56,184 nucleotides of DNA. It comes from Aestuariivivens insulae. GTDB taxonomy: Bacteria > Bacteroidota > Bacteroidia > Flavobacteriales > Flavobacteriaceae. How positions within the stretch are numbered: the first letter of the stretch is position 1; each line of letters starts with the position of its first letter. The DNA is taken from assembly GCF_022662195.1 (NCBI RefSeq), contig NZ_JAKMCS010000020.1, forward strand, positions 1-56,184, written 5' to 3'. Below the pieces are notes generated by a model. The model was not told the origin of the DNA. It saw only the letters and a program-made list of their open reading frames with translations, and made no database searches. Position numbers and translations under genes: made by a program. Below, in pieces: positions 19,232 to 29,037 of the stretch.

Positions 19232-22200
19232 TTAGAATGTTAAATTCAAACCAACTGTCCATGTTTTAGCTGAAGGGTCTTGTGCTTGGTCATAACCCCT
19301 TCTAATATTACTATTTCCCCTATTAATTTCGGGATCATATCCACTATAGTTGTCAAACAGCAATAAATTGGTTCCTGAAATATACAATCTAGCCTTACTA
19401 AAAGGTAGTTTAGAAAGTTTTTCTATTGGAAGATTATAGCCTAGGCTTATATTTCTCAATCGCAAAAAGGACCCATCTTCCAAAACACCTGTTTCAGAAA
19501 CTATCTCACTTCTAAAAATACCCCTTACTGAAGGCACATCGGTATCCGTGTTACTAGGAGTCCAACGGTTAGCAAATTTTTTAAATACATTATTATCAAA
19601 CGCTGTATTAACTCTGGAATCTGTTTCGTTAAAAATATCATTCCCCACTGTAAAGGCCCAATACATTGAAAAGTCAAAGTTTTTAAATCGAATGGTATTA
19701 TTAATCCCGCCATAAAAATCAGGGTTCGGGTCTCCTATAATTCGCTGATCTAAATTATCTATAACTCCATCTGGAACTCCATCTGGTCCACTAATATCCT
19801 CAAAACGCTTTCCTCCAGGAAACACTCCTCTACCATTTAGACCAGCTGCATCTATCTCTTCCTGTGTATGCCATATTCCATTACGCACAAAACCATAGAA
19901 AGCACCTAAAGGTTGCCCTACCTCAATAACTGCCGACGGAACATTTACCACCCCTCCAAATCTATTGATTAACACTTGCCCATCTTCATCTGGTATAGAT
20001 AAAACCTTATTCTTGTTTGTTGAAATATTAAAACTTGTTTCCCAAGTAAAATCCTTAGAATCAACATTAACTGAATTAACAAACAATTCAAACCCTTGGT
20101 TTTCTACGGTACCAAAGTTTGTAGGTATTGATGAGTTTGGCACTCCTGCCAGCCATAGAATATCTTCAGATGTAAACAAATCACGGGTTTTCTTCTTATA
20201 ATAATCTAAGGTCACCCTTAATCTATTATTGAAGAACCCCATATCTACGCCAACATCCAACTGGTCTGTAGACTCAAATTTTAGTTTATCGTTACCTAAA
20301 CGATTAAGTCCTATACCGTTAGAAATACCTCCACTATTACCAAATAAATAAGTAAAACCAGCTCCCAAACGCGCTAGAGATGACCCTCCTGCTGCGGGGT
20401 TACCCAATGTTCCAAAACTTGATCTAAATTTTAAATCACTAAACACATTTAAGTCCTTAATAAATTTTTCTTTAGATGCCGTCCAAGCTATTGCTACAGA
20501 AGGGAAAAACCCATATTTTTCACTAGCGGCAAATGCAGTCGCTCCATCTCTTCTACCGCTAAGTGTTAATCTATACTTCCCGTCAAAATTGTAATTTAAC
20601 CTAAACAACATAGATTCTATACCTGATTCGGAAGCATTCGATTCTGCTCTAAATCTATCGGTACCTGCATCAATATTATTAAATGTAAAAAAATCGGTAG
20701 TAAAACCTCTTACACCAACGAGACTCCCTGAATTAAAAAAGCGTTGTCTTGTGTATCCTGCAAGTGCATTTATATTGTGTTTCCCTAAACTAACATTATA
20801 ATTAAGGGTTTGCTCAATTAAGGTGCTTAGAAATTCTGAATTACTAATGGTTGCTGTGCCCCCTATATTTTGCTGACCAAATAATGTTGAAGGTGCATAA
20901 TTTTCACTTTTAGAAAGTGATAAATCAGTCCCATAACTTAATTTATATTTTAAATTTTTAAATAGTTCTAATTCAGCATATATCGTTCCATAAATACGAG
21001 ATCTTGTATTCTCATTTATAGACTTTGTAGGTCCTCCTATTGGATTTTCAGCACTTAATTCACTACTTACAGTTTGTATTGTGAACTCCCCATTTTCATC
21101 CCGCACCGGAAGTGTTGGAAAGTAGCCCCCAATGTTTATAATATCACTACTTCCGGGGAGTGTATAATTTCTAGTGATTACAATGGAGTTTCCAATTTTC
21201 AATTTCTCTCCTAGTTTAAAATCGCCATTCAATCGTATTTGATATCTTTTTAAATTACCTTCAAAATAAATACCGTCTTGATCAAAATGGTTGGCAGACA
21301 AATAATATTGTGCATTATCATTTCCTCCAGAAATTGACAAGGTATTGCTAAAGGTAAGTGCATTATTGCGATATACTTCTTTTTGCCAATTTGTACCTTC
21401 TCCTAAAGATTCTGGGTTGGGGTAAGCATCTGTATTTTGCACCTCATTTTGAAAAGCGCCATACTCAGCAGCATTTAAGAACGGAATTAATCGTAAAGGA
21501 GATGAAGTAGAAACAAAGGAATCATACTTCAAAGTCATTTTTCCTTTTTTACCTCTTTTTGTTGTAATTAATACCACCCCAGCAGAAGCTCTAGACCCAT
21601 AAAGCGCCGTAGCAGATGCATCTTTTAGAATTTCAACAGATTCTATATCTTGAATATTTAAATCTGAAGTATTTCCTGTCCCAATAAGACCATCAATAAC
21701 AAATAACGGATTGCTATTCCCTGTAATGGAATTGGTACCTCTTATTCTTATTGATGCAGCTGCTCCTGGCTGTGAAGACGTTGGCACAACCTGTAAGCCA
21801 GCCGCCCTTCCTCTTAGGGCATCATCCAACCTAACGGATGGCGTTTCAGCTATTTCCTCAGATTTAATTGAGGTTACAGAACCTGTTAAATCGGATTTTT
21901 TCACAGTACCATATGCTACCACAACAACTTCTTCTAACTCAGCTGCATCTTCTTGTAAAGTAACAGCAATATCTGTTTTACCATCAATAGTCACTTCCTG
22001 TGACAAAAACCCAACGTAGGATATCACCAAAACAGCTTTTTCATTACTTACGCTTAAGGAAAATTTCCCGTCAAAATCGGTTTGCGTCCCATTAGTTGTC
22101 CCTTTTTCAAGAATACTTGTTCCGGGCAATGGTTGACCGTTTTGATCGGTAACTGTTCCCGATATTTCGGGGTTTTGATTTTTTATTTTTTCTTTAACCG

Positions 22201-22567
22201 GTCTTTCCTGGACTAAAACCGTATTATTTTCGGTAACCATTATTTTAAAGTTCCCTGTAGACAAGCTCTTCCTTAATAGCTCGTTTGTTTTTATCTTTCC
22301 CTTATTTAAAAACACCTTTGGAAAACTATCAAAGACACCTTCTTGATAAATAAATTTATAATCGGTTTGATCCATAATAAGATCAAACACTTCATCAACA
22401 GTTAAGGTTATATCTGCCTTAATTCTAATATTTGAATTTTGGGACAACACTCCTGTTGGACTAAAGCTAAAAGCTGTCATGCAACATAGAAAAATAATGG
22501 CTTTCATGACAATTGTTAATAGTTTATTTCTAAAATATATTAGAACATTCTTTAAGTTAATTTCCAT
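19232..22567 (-). CDS. SusC/RagA TonB-dependent transporter with STN signalling domain
   Basis: A 1111-residue outer-membrane importer. After the signal region (a second ATG at 22507 would give a shorter signal, MKAIIFLCCMTAFSF) comes an STN domain (about 45-115, LTVDEVFDLIMDQTDYKFIY), then a carboxypeptidase-like CNA-B domain (about 133-205, ISGTVTDQNGQPLPGTSILE). The TonB box region contains EEVVVVAYGT, the plug starts with GSVTSIKSEEIAETPSVRLD and includes RIRGTNSITGNSNPLFVIDG, and a 22-strand barrel ends in aromatic VGLNLTF. The STN domain contacts a FecR anti-sigma factor, so substrate binding can signal to the ECF sigma factor encoded alongside. It is complete. Confidence 0.95.
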   Translation of the reverse strand: MEINLKNVLIYFRNKLLTIVMKAIIFLCCMTAFSFSPTGVLSQNSNIRIKADITLTVDEVFDLIMDQTDYKFIYQEGVFDSFPKVFLNKGKIKTNELLRKSLSTGNFKIMVTENNTVLVQERPVKEKIKNQNPEISGTVTDQNGQPLPGTSILEKGTTNGTQTDFDGKFSLSVSNEKAVLVISYVGFLSQEVTIDGKTDIAVTLQEDAAELEEVVVVAYGTVKKSDLTGSVTSIKSEEIAETPSVRLDDALRGRAAGLQVVPTSSQPGAAASIRIRGTNSITGNSNPLFVIDGLIGTGNTSDLNIQDIESVEILKDASATALYGSRASAGVVLITTKRGKKGKMTLKYDSFVSTSSPLRLIPFLNAAEYGAFQNEVQNTDAYPNPESLGEGTNWQKEVYRNNALTFSNTLSISGGNDNAQYYLSANHFDQDGIYFEGNLKRYQIRLNGDFKLGEKLKIGNSIVITRNYTLPGSSDIINIGGYFPTLPVRDENGEFTIQTVSSELSAENPIGGPTKSINENTRSRIYGTIYAELELFKNLKYKLSYGTDLSLSKSENYAPSTLFGQQNIGGTATISNSEFLSTLIEQTLNYNVSLGKHNINALAGYTRQRFFNSGSLVGVRGFTTDFFTFNNIDAGTDRFRAESNASESGIESMLFRLNYNFDGKYRLTLSGRRDGATAFAASEKYGFFPSVAIAWTASKEKFIKDLNVFSDLKFRSSFGTLGNPAAGGSSLARLGAGFTYLFGNSGGISNGIGLNRLGNDKLKFESTDQLDVGVDMGFFNNRLRVTLDYYKKKTRDLFTSEDILWLAGVPNSSIPTNFGTVENQGFELFVNSVNVDSKDFTWETSFNISTNKNKVLSIPDEDGQVLINRFGGVVNVPSAVIEVGQPLGAFYGFVRNGIWHTQEEIDAAGLNGRGVFPGGKRFEDISGPDGVPDGVIDNLDQRIIGDPNPDFYGGINNTIRFKNFDFSMYWAFTVGNDIFNETDSRVNTAFDNNVFKKFANRWTPSNTDTDVPSVRGIFRSEIVSETGVLEDGSFLRLRNISLGYNLPIEKLSKLPFSKARLYISGTNLLLFDNYSGYDPEINRGNSNIRRGYDQAQDPSAKTWTVGLNLTF

Positions 22568-22779
22568 AAATTTGTCAAGTTATTAGTTAGTTAAACTTCT
22601 TAATTAATTAGTGATCAAAAAAGGGGGATTTGAGTTTTGTACTTTCCACGGTTTTAACTCGATTCCCTTTTGCTTATTTACTTTTTGTTATTTATTTTTT
22701 CATAGGCTTACAATTTAAATTATTATTAATTCCTTTTATTCATATCGAATTTCAGAAGAAACTTCTACTATTTGGTTCT

Positions 22780-23955
22780 TTATTTTAGTACAACTGTATT
22801 ACCTATAATTTCATATTCCTTAAGCACACTTAACGTTTTAATGGTCATCAAAATCTCTTCAATATCCTGATCTTTTCCTAAAACACCCTTAAACGTTATA
22901 GTCTCTAGTTCTTTATTTTCAAAAACAACATCTATATCATACCATCTAGAAATCACTTTCATAATATCTTTTAATGGTTTTCCTTTAAAACTGAACACAC
23001 CATTTTTCCAGGAAATGACTTCTTCCACATCAACCATGGAAACCTCAATACCCATGGTTCTTACATTTAAGTTAGATTGCTCACTTGGAACCAAATCCTG
23101 TCTTGCACCCCCCACCTCTACAACGACCTTACCTTCAACTAAAGTCGTATACACATTAAATTCGTCTTTATACGCTTTAACGTTAAATTCCGTTCCAAAA
23201 ACTTCAATATCTTGGGAACTGTTATGTACTTTAAATTTATCGCCATTGTGTTCTGAACTTGGAGATACATCAAAATAAGCCTCACCATATACCAACTCTA
23301 CTTGACGTGTTTCTCCGTCAATAAAACTTACCGGATATTTTAACTGGGATTCTGAATTTAACCAAACCTCTGTACCATCTGATAGCACAAGATTGAATTG
23401 TCCTCCCCTGGGTATTGTCAAATAGTTATATTTTAACTCTTTTGTTTTTCCACTCTCCTTTTTATAGACAATTTGTTCGCCATTACTGTTGGCTCTAGAC
23501 GTTTGTATAAAAGCTCCTTTTTCCAAGGCTATTTGTGAACCATCCTCTAAGGTCAAAGTTGCTTTGTCTGTACCCGGCACAATGGTTTCATTAACTATGG
23601 ATGGCTCATGTAATTCATAAGATTCTCCTGCCCTGTTCAAAAATAGAGTAAGCCCAACAACAAGCAATACAGAAGCCGCAGCAACATATTTATAAATAGG
23701 TTGTTTTTTAATTTTATAAACAAAAGCCCTTTCCTTTCTTATTGCCTGTAACAGTCTTCCTATAGCCAGATCTGTTTCAGGATCGTTCATGTTACAATGA
23801 ATAGCAAAATGAGTCTTAACAAATTCCTTAAACAATACTTTATTGGATTCCTCTTCGATCCACTTTGAAAGTAAGTCGAGATCAGATACCGTTGCCGAGT
23901 TCGTTAAGTATTTAACTATTATTTTTTCAATCTTTGGAGTCATTCTTCTAAACAT
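22780..23955 (-). CDS. FecR-family anti-sigma factor
   Basis: A 391-residue single-pass inner-membrane regulator. The cytoplasmic N-terminus (about 1-90) binds the sigma factor. One TM helix follows (about 90-107, YVAAASVLLVVGLTLFL), then the periplasmic FecR domain (TIPRGGQFNLVLSDGTEVWL, about 175-195; FKVHNSSQDIEVFGTEFNV). The C-terminus resembles an STN fold (FKGKPLKDIMKVISRWYDID, about 325-345), which in related systems engages SusC. It lies 212 bp upstream of susC on the same strand and divergent from the sigma gene. Function: holds the sigma factor inactive until the transporter signals. An alternative start 4 codons in is possible. Confidence 0.92.
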   Translation of the reverse strand: MFRRMTPKIEKIIVKYLTNSATVSDLDLLSKWIEEESNKVLFKEFVKTHFAIHCNMNDPETDLAIGRLLQAIRKERAFVYKIKKQPIYKYVAAASVLLVVGLTLFLNRAGESYELHEPSIVNETIVPGTDKATLTLEDGSQIALEKGAFIQTSRANSNGEQIVYKKESGKTKELKYNYLTIPRGGQFNLVLSDGTEVWLNSESQLKYPVSFIDGETRQVELVYGEAYFDVSPSSEHNGDKFKVHNSSQDIEVFGTEFNVKAYKDEFNVYTTLVEGKVVVEVGGARQDLVPSEQSNLNVRTMGIEVSMVDVEEVISWKNGVFSFKGKPLKDIMKVISRWYDIDVVFENKELETITFKGVLGKDQDIEEILMTIKTLSVLKEYEIIGNTVVLK

Positions 23956-24069
23956 TCATTTACCCTATAGCAAAGCAGAATTTAAAAACCCTTGCTTTTT
24001 TTATAAGTTTTTTTAGTTTTTATTTAATTTTTATGACATTTACATAAAGTTTGATGTATTTTAACCGTT

Positions 24070-24663
24070 ATGATGTCTTCAAAATTTGAAAATCCGTCGG
24101 TGCTCATATCGCATTTAAAGCGAGGTAATGAAGAAGCCTACAAGTATTTAATGACAACCTACCACAGGTTGCTCTTTAATTATGCGATTAGCTTGACCAA
24201 CGACCGGGCGATGGCGCAAGATGTCGTCCAAGAGGTATTTTTAAATATTTGGAGAGATAGAAAAAAACTACACGAATCCTATGCATTGAAGAATTACATC
24301 TTTAAGATGACCTATAATAAGTTCATCAACCAGTACCATAAAAATAGAGCTATTTCTTCTATTGAACGTGCTTATATGGAGGCATTAGATGAATCTATTG
24401 ATGATAACAATACCGAATTACTGGAACGAAAATTAGCATTAATCACTGAAGGCATTTCTAATTTGCCTGCCAAATGCAAAGAAACGTTCCTTTTAAGCAA
24501 AAAAGAAGGGCTCACCAATATTGAAATTGCGGCATACTTAAATGTTTCCACAAAAACAGTGGAAGGCCACTTGACCAAAGCATATAGTTTACTTAGAGAA
24601 CGTGTTGGCCATAAAATAAAACATTTGCTTTTTTTGCTATTTGGCAAAACAAAAAGGGCCTAA
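24070..24663 (+). CDS. ECF RNA polymerase sigma factor (FecI-like) of the SusCD locus
   Basis: A 197-residue ECF sigma factor. Region 2 includes DVVQEVFLNIWRDRKKLHES (about 57-76) for core and -10 binding. Region 4 is a helix-turn-helix, KEGLTNIEIAAYLNVSTKTV (about 157-176), that reads the -35 element. In Bacteroidota this subfamily is paired with FecR proteins and switches on SusCD operons. It is transcribed divergently from fecR across a 114-bp gap rather than upstream on the same strand as is usual. A second ATG one codon later is equally possible. Confidence 0.92.
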   Translation: MMSSKFENPSVLISHLKRGNEEAYKYLMTTYHRLLFNYAISLTNDRAMAQDVVQEVFLNIWRDRKKLHESYALKNYIFKMTYNKFINQYHKNRAISSIERAYMEALDESIDDNNTELLERKLALITEGISNLPAKCKETFLLSKKEGLTNIEIAAYLNVSTKTVEGHLTKAYSLLRERVGHKIKHLLFLLFGKTKRA

Positions 24664-24738
24664 ACTCCCCCCCTTTTAGCTTATTTTTTTAAAGAGAGGT
24701 ACGACGCATAAAGCTAATATTGAATGCCTTATTCTTAT

Positions 24739-26085
24739 TTATAAATCCTCAAACACATCCTCCAAAACAAACGAAAACCCCATAACAACGCCATCCCTAT
24801 CTATTTTTAATCGAATTCGCTTTCCGGCATCATCATAGAACATCTGCGTTATATTTTGCAAAGTAAATTGATGGGCTTGTTTGCCATTAATAGACAAGAT
24901 AATATCACCTAACTTAAGCCCTGCCTTTTCTGCTGGAGAGCCCTGCCTTAATTCAACAATACTGTAAGCTGGCTTTAGAGATAATTTATAGCGGGCATCA
25001 AAAACAATACGTGTTCCGTTTCTATTTTCTGCACTAGAAGCAGTAGCATCGCCGGTTTGAATAGACTCGTCCTTTTCCCTAACCAACCTTACACCTTCGT
25101 GAGCTAGCTCTATGCCACTTTTATTGTAAGTAAACTTGCTTTTAAAATAACTGTTCTTTTTTAGGATAATTAATGCATGCTGATAGTCTATGATAAGGTT
25201 AAACCGTTTTAAGATATTTCCAGAAATACTACCATTTCTATCCTTAAACCGTCTTGCATACGAAATTGATGACGAATCGGGAAATGCCACATTTACATTT
25301 TTTAAGGTAAAGTCTTGCAACGAAAAAGCTTTAACCCTTGAACGCTTTCCGTACACACTTCCACTTAGACCATGCCCTAAAAAATCATTAAAAAACTTAT
25401 CGCCAGATTTTATACCCAAGGTGTCATCCTCAAAAAGCCACAGCGCATCACTACCTCCGGAGTCAATCAATAGTTTTATAGGAATATCCTTGTCGTTAAT
25501 ATTAACCAAAGCATTAATGTAAGGTTTGTTATTATAAAACTCCAAATGCAGCATAACACATTTTTTGCAGTATTTATATTCATAGGCTCTAGGTTCGGTA
25601 AGTCGGATATATTTTCGCGAATAATTTATTTCCACAACCAGGTTCCTTAATAAATCGAACCCTATAATACCATGTATAGGAATCCCTAACCTTTGTCCGA
25701 AATTTAAATCTGAATTGTAAACCGCATAAATATCCTGATTTAAGTTAATGGCATCACCAACCTTAATGACGTTACCTGTAGATTTTAAAGCTTCTACTTC
25801 TTCTCCTTCGCCTAAGCCCCTGAGGTTTATCCGCTGGGTATTCTTAATTTTTAAGGAATCCGTAATATTTAAAATATTGAAAATTATAGGCTTACTTACT
25901 CCTGTATCCAATAAAAAAGACAACTCAACTCCATTTACCTCCACAGGAATAACAATTAGGTTGTTAATAAACTTAAACTTAACCTTATCTGATTTGCCTT
26001 TATTTTGAACGGTAAACCTACTCTGTGAAAAAGCCGTCTGGGTTATACAGAAGATAATTAAAATGAATTTTAATGCGTTTTGCAT
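24739..26085 (-). CDS. Exported aspartyl protease (retropepsin-like) with PDZ domain
   Basis: About 448 residues. I chose the ATG at 26085, which gives the signal peptide MQNALKFILIIFCITQTAFS; the frame is open 8 codons further up. Two retropepsin-like aspartyl motifs, FLLDTGVSK and LLIDSGGSD, lie in two tandem beta domains (about 30-160 and 170-320). A C-terminal PDZ domain has IVELRQGSPAEKAGLKLGDI. The pairing of D-T-G and D-S-G suggests one chain forms the active pair, as in two-domain aspartic proteases. Probably periplasmic or secreted. It is convergent with the sigma gene and shows no functional link to it. Confidence 0.8.
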   Translation of the reverse strand: MQNALKFILIIFCITQTAFSQSRFTVQNKGKSDKVKFKFINNLIVIPVEVNGVELSFLLDTGVSKPIIFNILNITDSLKIKNTQRINLRGLGEGEEVEALKSTGNVIKVGDAINLNQDIYAVYNSDLNFGQRLGIPIHGIIGFDLLRNLVVEINYSRKYIRLTEPRAYEYKYCKKCVMLHLEFYNNKPYINALVNINDKDIPIKLLIDSGGSDALWLFEDDTLGIKSGDKFFNDFLGHGLSGSVYGKRSRVKAFSLQDFTLKNVNVAFPDSSSISYARRFKDRNGSISGNILKRFNLIIDYQHALIILKKNSYFKSKFTYNKSGIELAHEGVRLVREKDESIQTGDATASSAENRNGTRIVFDARYKLSLKPAYSIVELRQGSPAEKAGLKLGDIILSINGKQAHQFTLQNITQMFYDDAGKRIRLKIDRDGVVMGFSFVLEDVFEDL

Positions 26086-26212
26086 AAATATAAAACAAAA
26101 TTTACCCAATCAATTTACGAATCTTTAAAATAGCGCTGTCATTTAAGCCCTTTTTTTAAAAAAAATTTAAGATAATTTTCTCAAATTTGCATTCTCAAAT
26201 AAAACTAAAACT

Positions 26213-27403
26213 ATGCCGAACATATCCAACAAAGGAGCATCAATGCCAGAATCGCCCATACGAAAGCTGGTTCCTTATGCAGAAAACGCTATAAAAGAAG
26301 GTAAAACCATATACCATTTAAATATTGGACAACCCGATATAAAAACACCTGAGGTTGCACTGAATGCAGTAAAGAACCAATCGTTGGAGATATTGGCTTA
26401 CTCACGATCTGAAGGTTCTGAAGCCTATCGCACAAAAATTGCCCAGTATTACCAAAAAAATGATATTCAAGTAAATCATGACGATATTATTGTAACCACG
26501 GGGGGAAGCGAGGCACTTTTGTTCGCCTTTGGCTCTATTATGGATGCAGACGATGAAGTGATTATTCCAGAGCCCTTTTATGCCAATTATAATGGATTTT
26601 CAACTGCATCGGGCATTAATATTGTTCCAGTAATTTCTAAAATTGAAGATAATTTTGCACTCCCGCCAATAGAGGAGTTCGAAAAACTAATCACCTCAAA
26701 GACCAAAGCTATTTTAATATGTAACCCTGGAAACCCTACAGGCTACCTCTATTCAAAAGAAGAAATTACAAAATTGGCAAACCTTGTTAAAAAGCACGAT
26801 TTGTTCTTATTAGCAGATGAAGTTTATCGTGAGTTTGCATACGATGGCCACCAACATTACTCCGTAATGCAAGCAGAAGGCATTGAAGACCATGCCATCA
26901 TGATCGACTCGGTATCCAAACGCTATAGCATGTGTGGTGCAAGGGTTGGATGCTTAGTTTCCAAAAACAAAACCGTAATACAAACCGCCCTCAAATTTGC
27001 ACAAGCCCGTTTAAGTCCACCAACATTTGCCCAAATAGCCAGTGAAGCCGCTTTAGAAACACCGCAAAGTTACTTCGATGATGTTATTGAAGAATATGTA
27101 GAGCGTCGTAACACCTTAATACAGGAATTGGAAAAAATAGAAGGGGTAAAAGTAGCAAAACCCAACGGTGCTTTTTATTGCGTGGTAGAATTGCCTATAA
27201 AAAATGCCGACCATTTTGCACAGTGGCTTTTAGAACATTTCGATATTGATGGTGAGACCGTTATGGTTGCTCCTGCAGCTGGATTTTACTCTACGCCAAA
27301 TGTAGGGCTAAACCAAATTCGCATTGCCTACGTACTTAAAAAAGAAAGTTTAATAAAAGCCGTAAGCATTATAAAGAAAGCCTTAACAGTTTATAAAGAC
27401 TAG
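26213..27403 (+). CDS. Class I/II PLP-dependent aminotransferase
   Basis: A 396-residue fold-type I aminotransferase, the aspartate aminotransferase-like length. PLP-site residues are visible: NPGNPTG with Asn174, ADEVYRE with Asp202 and Tyr205, the Schiff-base Lys236 in SVSKRYSMCGARVG, and the phosphate-binding Arg244. It transfers amino groups between an amino acid and a 2-oxoacid; substrate is not determined. The stop codon TAG overlaps the GTG start of murB by one base, so the two are translationally coupled. Confidence 0.9.
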   Translation: MPNISNKGASMPESPIRKLVPYAENAIKEGKTIYHLNIGQPDIKTPEVALNAVKNQSLEILAYSRSEGSEAYRTKIAQYYQKNDIQVNHDDIIVTTGGSEALLFAFGSIMDADDEVIIPEPFYANYNGFSTASGINIVPVISKIEDNFALPPIEEFEKLITSKTKAILICNPGNPTGYLYSKEEITKLANLVKKHDLFLLADEVYREFAYDGHQHYSVMQAEGIEDHAIMIDSVSKRYSMCGARVGCLVSKNKTVIQTALKFAQARLSPPTFAQIASEAALETPQSYFDDVIEEYVERRNTLIQELEKIEGVKVAKPNGAFYCVVELPIKNADHFAQWLLEHFDIDGETVMVAPAAGFYSTPNVGLNQIRIAYVLKKESLIKAVSIIKKALTVYKD

Positions 27404-28416
27404 TGTACATACAACATAACATATCCCTAAAATCCTATAATACTTTTGGTATAGATGTTACTGCCAAATATTTCATTTCAGTATCTAGTATTGAGGATTT
27501 AAAAACCGTATTACAGTTAAAAGACCATCCCAACAAGCTCTTTTTAGGCGGAGGCAGCAATATATTGCTTACCAAAGACCAAGAGGCGCTTGTAATACAC
27601 TTAAACATTAAAGGCATTGAAATTGTTTCTGAAGTTGAAGATGCAGTGACCGTTAAAGCCTGTGCTGGCGAAAACTGGCATGAATTTGTATTATGGTGCC
27701 TTAATAAAGGTTATGGTGGCATTGAAAACTTATCACTTATTCCTGGCAATGTAGGCACTGCACCAATACAAAACATTGGCGCCTATGGTGTGGAGCTCAA
27801 AGATACTTTTGTGTCTTGTGAAGCCTTATCTATTACCAACAACACACTTAAGACCTTCTCTAAAGCTGATTGTAATTTTGACTATAGAAATTCCATATTC
27901 AAACAACAAGCCAAAGGAAAATACGTTATTACTAGCGTTACATTTAAGCTAAGCAAGAAAAACCATAAGATTCATGCTAATTATGGGGCCATTGCTTCGC
28001 AATTAGAACTTATGAAAGTGAACACACCAACCATTACAGATATTTCCAATGCCGTTATAGCAATAAGGGAAAGTAAGCTACCTAACCCCAAAGAAATTGG
28101 AAATAGCGGTAGTTTTTTTAAAAACCCCGTGATACCAAAAACGCAGTACCAGTCGTTATTGCAATCCTTTAATGACATGCCTAGCTATCCTGTTTCTAAT
28201 GACGAAGTAAAGGTACCGGCCGGTTGGCTTATTGAAAAAGCCGGATTTAAAGGCAAGCGATTTGGTAATTACGGTGTCCATAAAAAACAAGCTTTGGTTT
28301 TGGTTAATTATGGCAACGCTAAAGGAGAAGACATTCTAGGCCTATCAAGGTTAATTCAAAAAACAATAGAAAGGATTTTTGGTATTCCTATTGAAGCCGA
28401 AGTAAATATTCTGTAA
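27403..28416 (+). CDS. murB: UDP-N-acetylmuramate dehydrogenase MurB
   Basis: A 337-residue flavoenzyme that reduces UDP-GlcNAc-enolpyruvate to UDP-MurNAc in peptidoglycan synthesis, cytoplasmic. FAD-binding motifs are LFLGGGSNILLTKD (about 46-59) and SLIPGNVGTAPIQNIGAYGVE (about 107-127, shown here as two joined motifs). Catalytic segments include YRNSIFK and the active serine in GNSGSFFKNP (about 232-241). Length and sequence match type I MurB. The start is GTG, sharing its G with the upstream TAG stop, which indicates coupling with the aminotransferase. Confidence 0.95.
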   Translation: MYIQHNISLKSYNTFGIDVTAKYFISVSSIEDLKTVLQLKDHPNKLFLGGGSNILLTKDQEALVIHLNIKGIEIVSEVEDAVTVKACAGENWHEFVLWCLNKGYGGIENLSLIPGNVGTAPIQNIGAYGVELKDTFVSCEALSITNNTLKTFSKADCNFDYRNSIFKQQAKGKYVITSVTFKLSKKNHKIHANYGAIASQLELMKVNTPTITDISNAVIAIRESKLPNPKEIGNSGSFFKNPVIPKTQYQSLLQSFNDMPSYPVSNDEVKVPAGWLIEKAGFKGKRFGNYGVHKKQALVLVNYGNAKGEDILGLSRLIQKTIERIFGIPIEAEVNIL

Positions 28417-28436
28417 AAAGTGTAAAAAGAAATTTC

Positions 28437-28444
28437 TACATTTG
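28437..28444 (+). promoter_or_regulatory. Putative -7 promoter box for the second sigma/anti-sigma operon
   Basis: TACATTTG matches TAnnTTTG exactly. It lies 51 bp before the sigma-factor start, in the gap after murB. The -33 region (around 28411-28416) is weak. Confidence 0.4.
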
Positions 28445-28495
28445 AAATAATCTAAGTATTATTACAAACCATACGTTAAACCTATTTTATTCATC

Positions 28496-29029
28496 TTGAT
28501 TTCAGCAATAGAAAAAGAAATAGTTACGTTACTCAAAATTGGCGATAAACGTGCCATTACTTTGCTGTACAACAATTACGCCGATGCTCTTTATGGCGTT
28601 ATTAAAAAGATTATTTCAGACGACGAAATCGCTCAAGATGTTCTTCAAGAGAGTTTTGTAAAAATATGGCGTTATGCCAAAAAATACGATGCCTCTAAAG
28701 CAAAACTGTTTACTTGGCTTTATAGAATTGCCTACAATACGGCTATAGACAAAGTTCGATCCTTAAAAAATAAAACCGAGAAGGAAGTCCAAATCGAGGT
28801 TTCTTCCGTATATAAGATAACATCGAACACCTTAAATCAGGATGTGTTAGATATAAAGAAACACTTAAAAACTATAGACGAAAAATATCAAATTGTAATT
28901 AATGCGCTCTTTTTTGAGGGTATGACACAGCAAGAAGCTAGCGACGAATTAGATATTCCGCTAGGTACTATAAAATCGAGATTAAAAATTGGATTACGTG
29001 AATTGAAAAAAATTTACGATCCTCAATAA
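28496..29029 (+). CDS. ECF RNA polymerase sigma factor (SigK-like)
   Basis: A 177-residue sigma-70 family factor. Region 2 has DEIAQDVLQESFVKIWRYAK (about 42-61) and LFTWLYRIAYNTAIDKVRSL. Region 4 has the helix-turn-helix GMTQQEASDELDIPLGTIKS (about 142-161). The start is TTG, the only start that keeps region 2 whole; no nearby ATG is in frame upstream. Eight bases separate it from a RskA-like anti-sigma gene, so the two form a control pair. The target regulon is unknown. Confidence 0.88.
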   Translation: MISAIEKEIVTLLKIGDKRAITLLYNNYADALYGVIKKIISDDEIAQDVLQESFVKIWRYAKKYDASKAKLFTWLYRIAYNTAIDKVRSLKNKTEKEVQIEVSSVYKITSNTLNQDVLDIKKHLKTIDEKYQIVINALFFEGMTQQEASDELDIPLGTIKSRLKIGLRELKKIYDPQ

Positions 29030-29037
29030 AAAATGTC

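Noticed and set aside
22568-22779. Riboswitch or leader RNA between fecR and susC
   Set aside because: The 212-bp gap is A/T-rich, but I could find no convincing paired structure or known motif.
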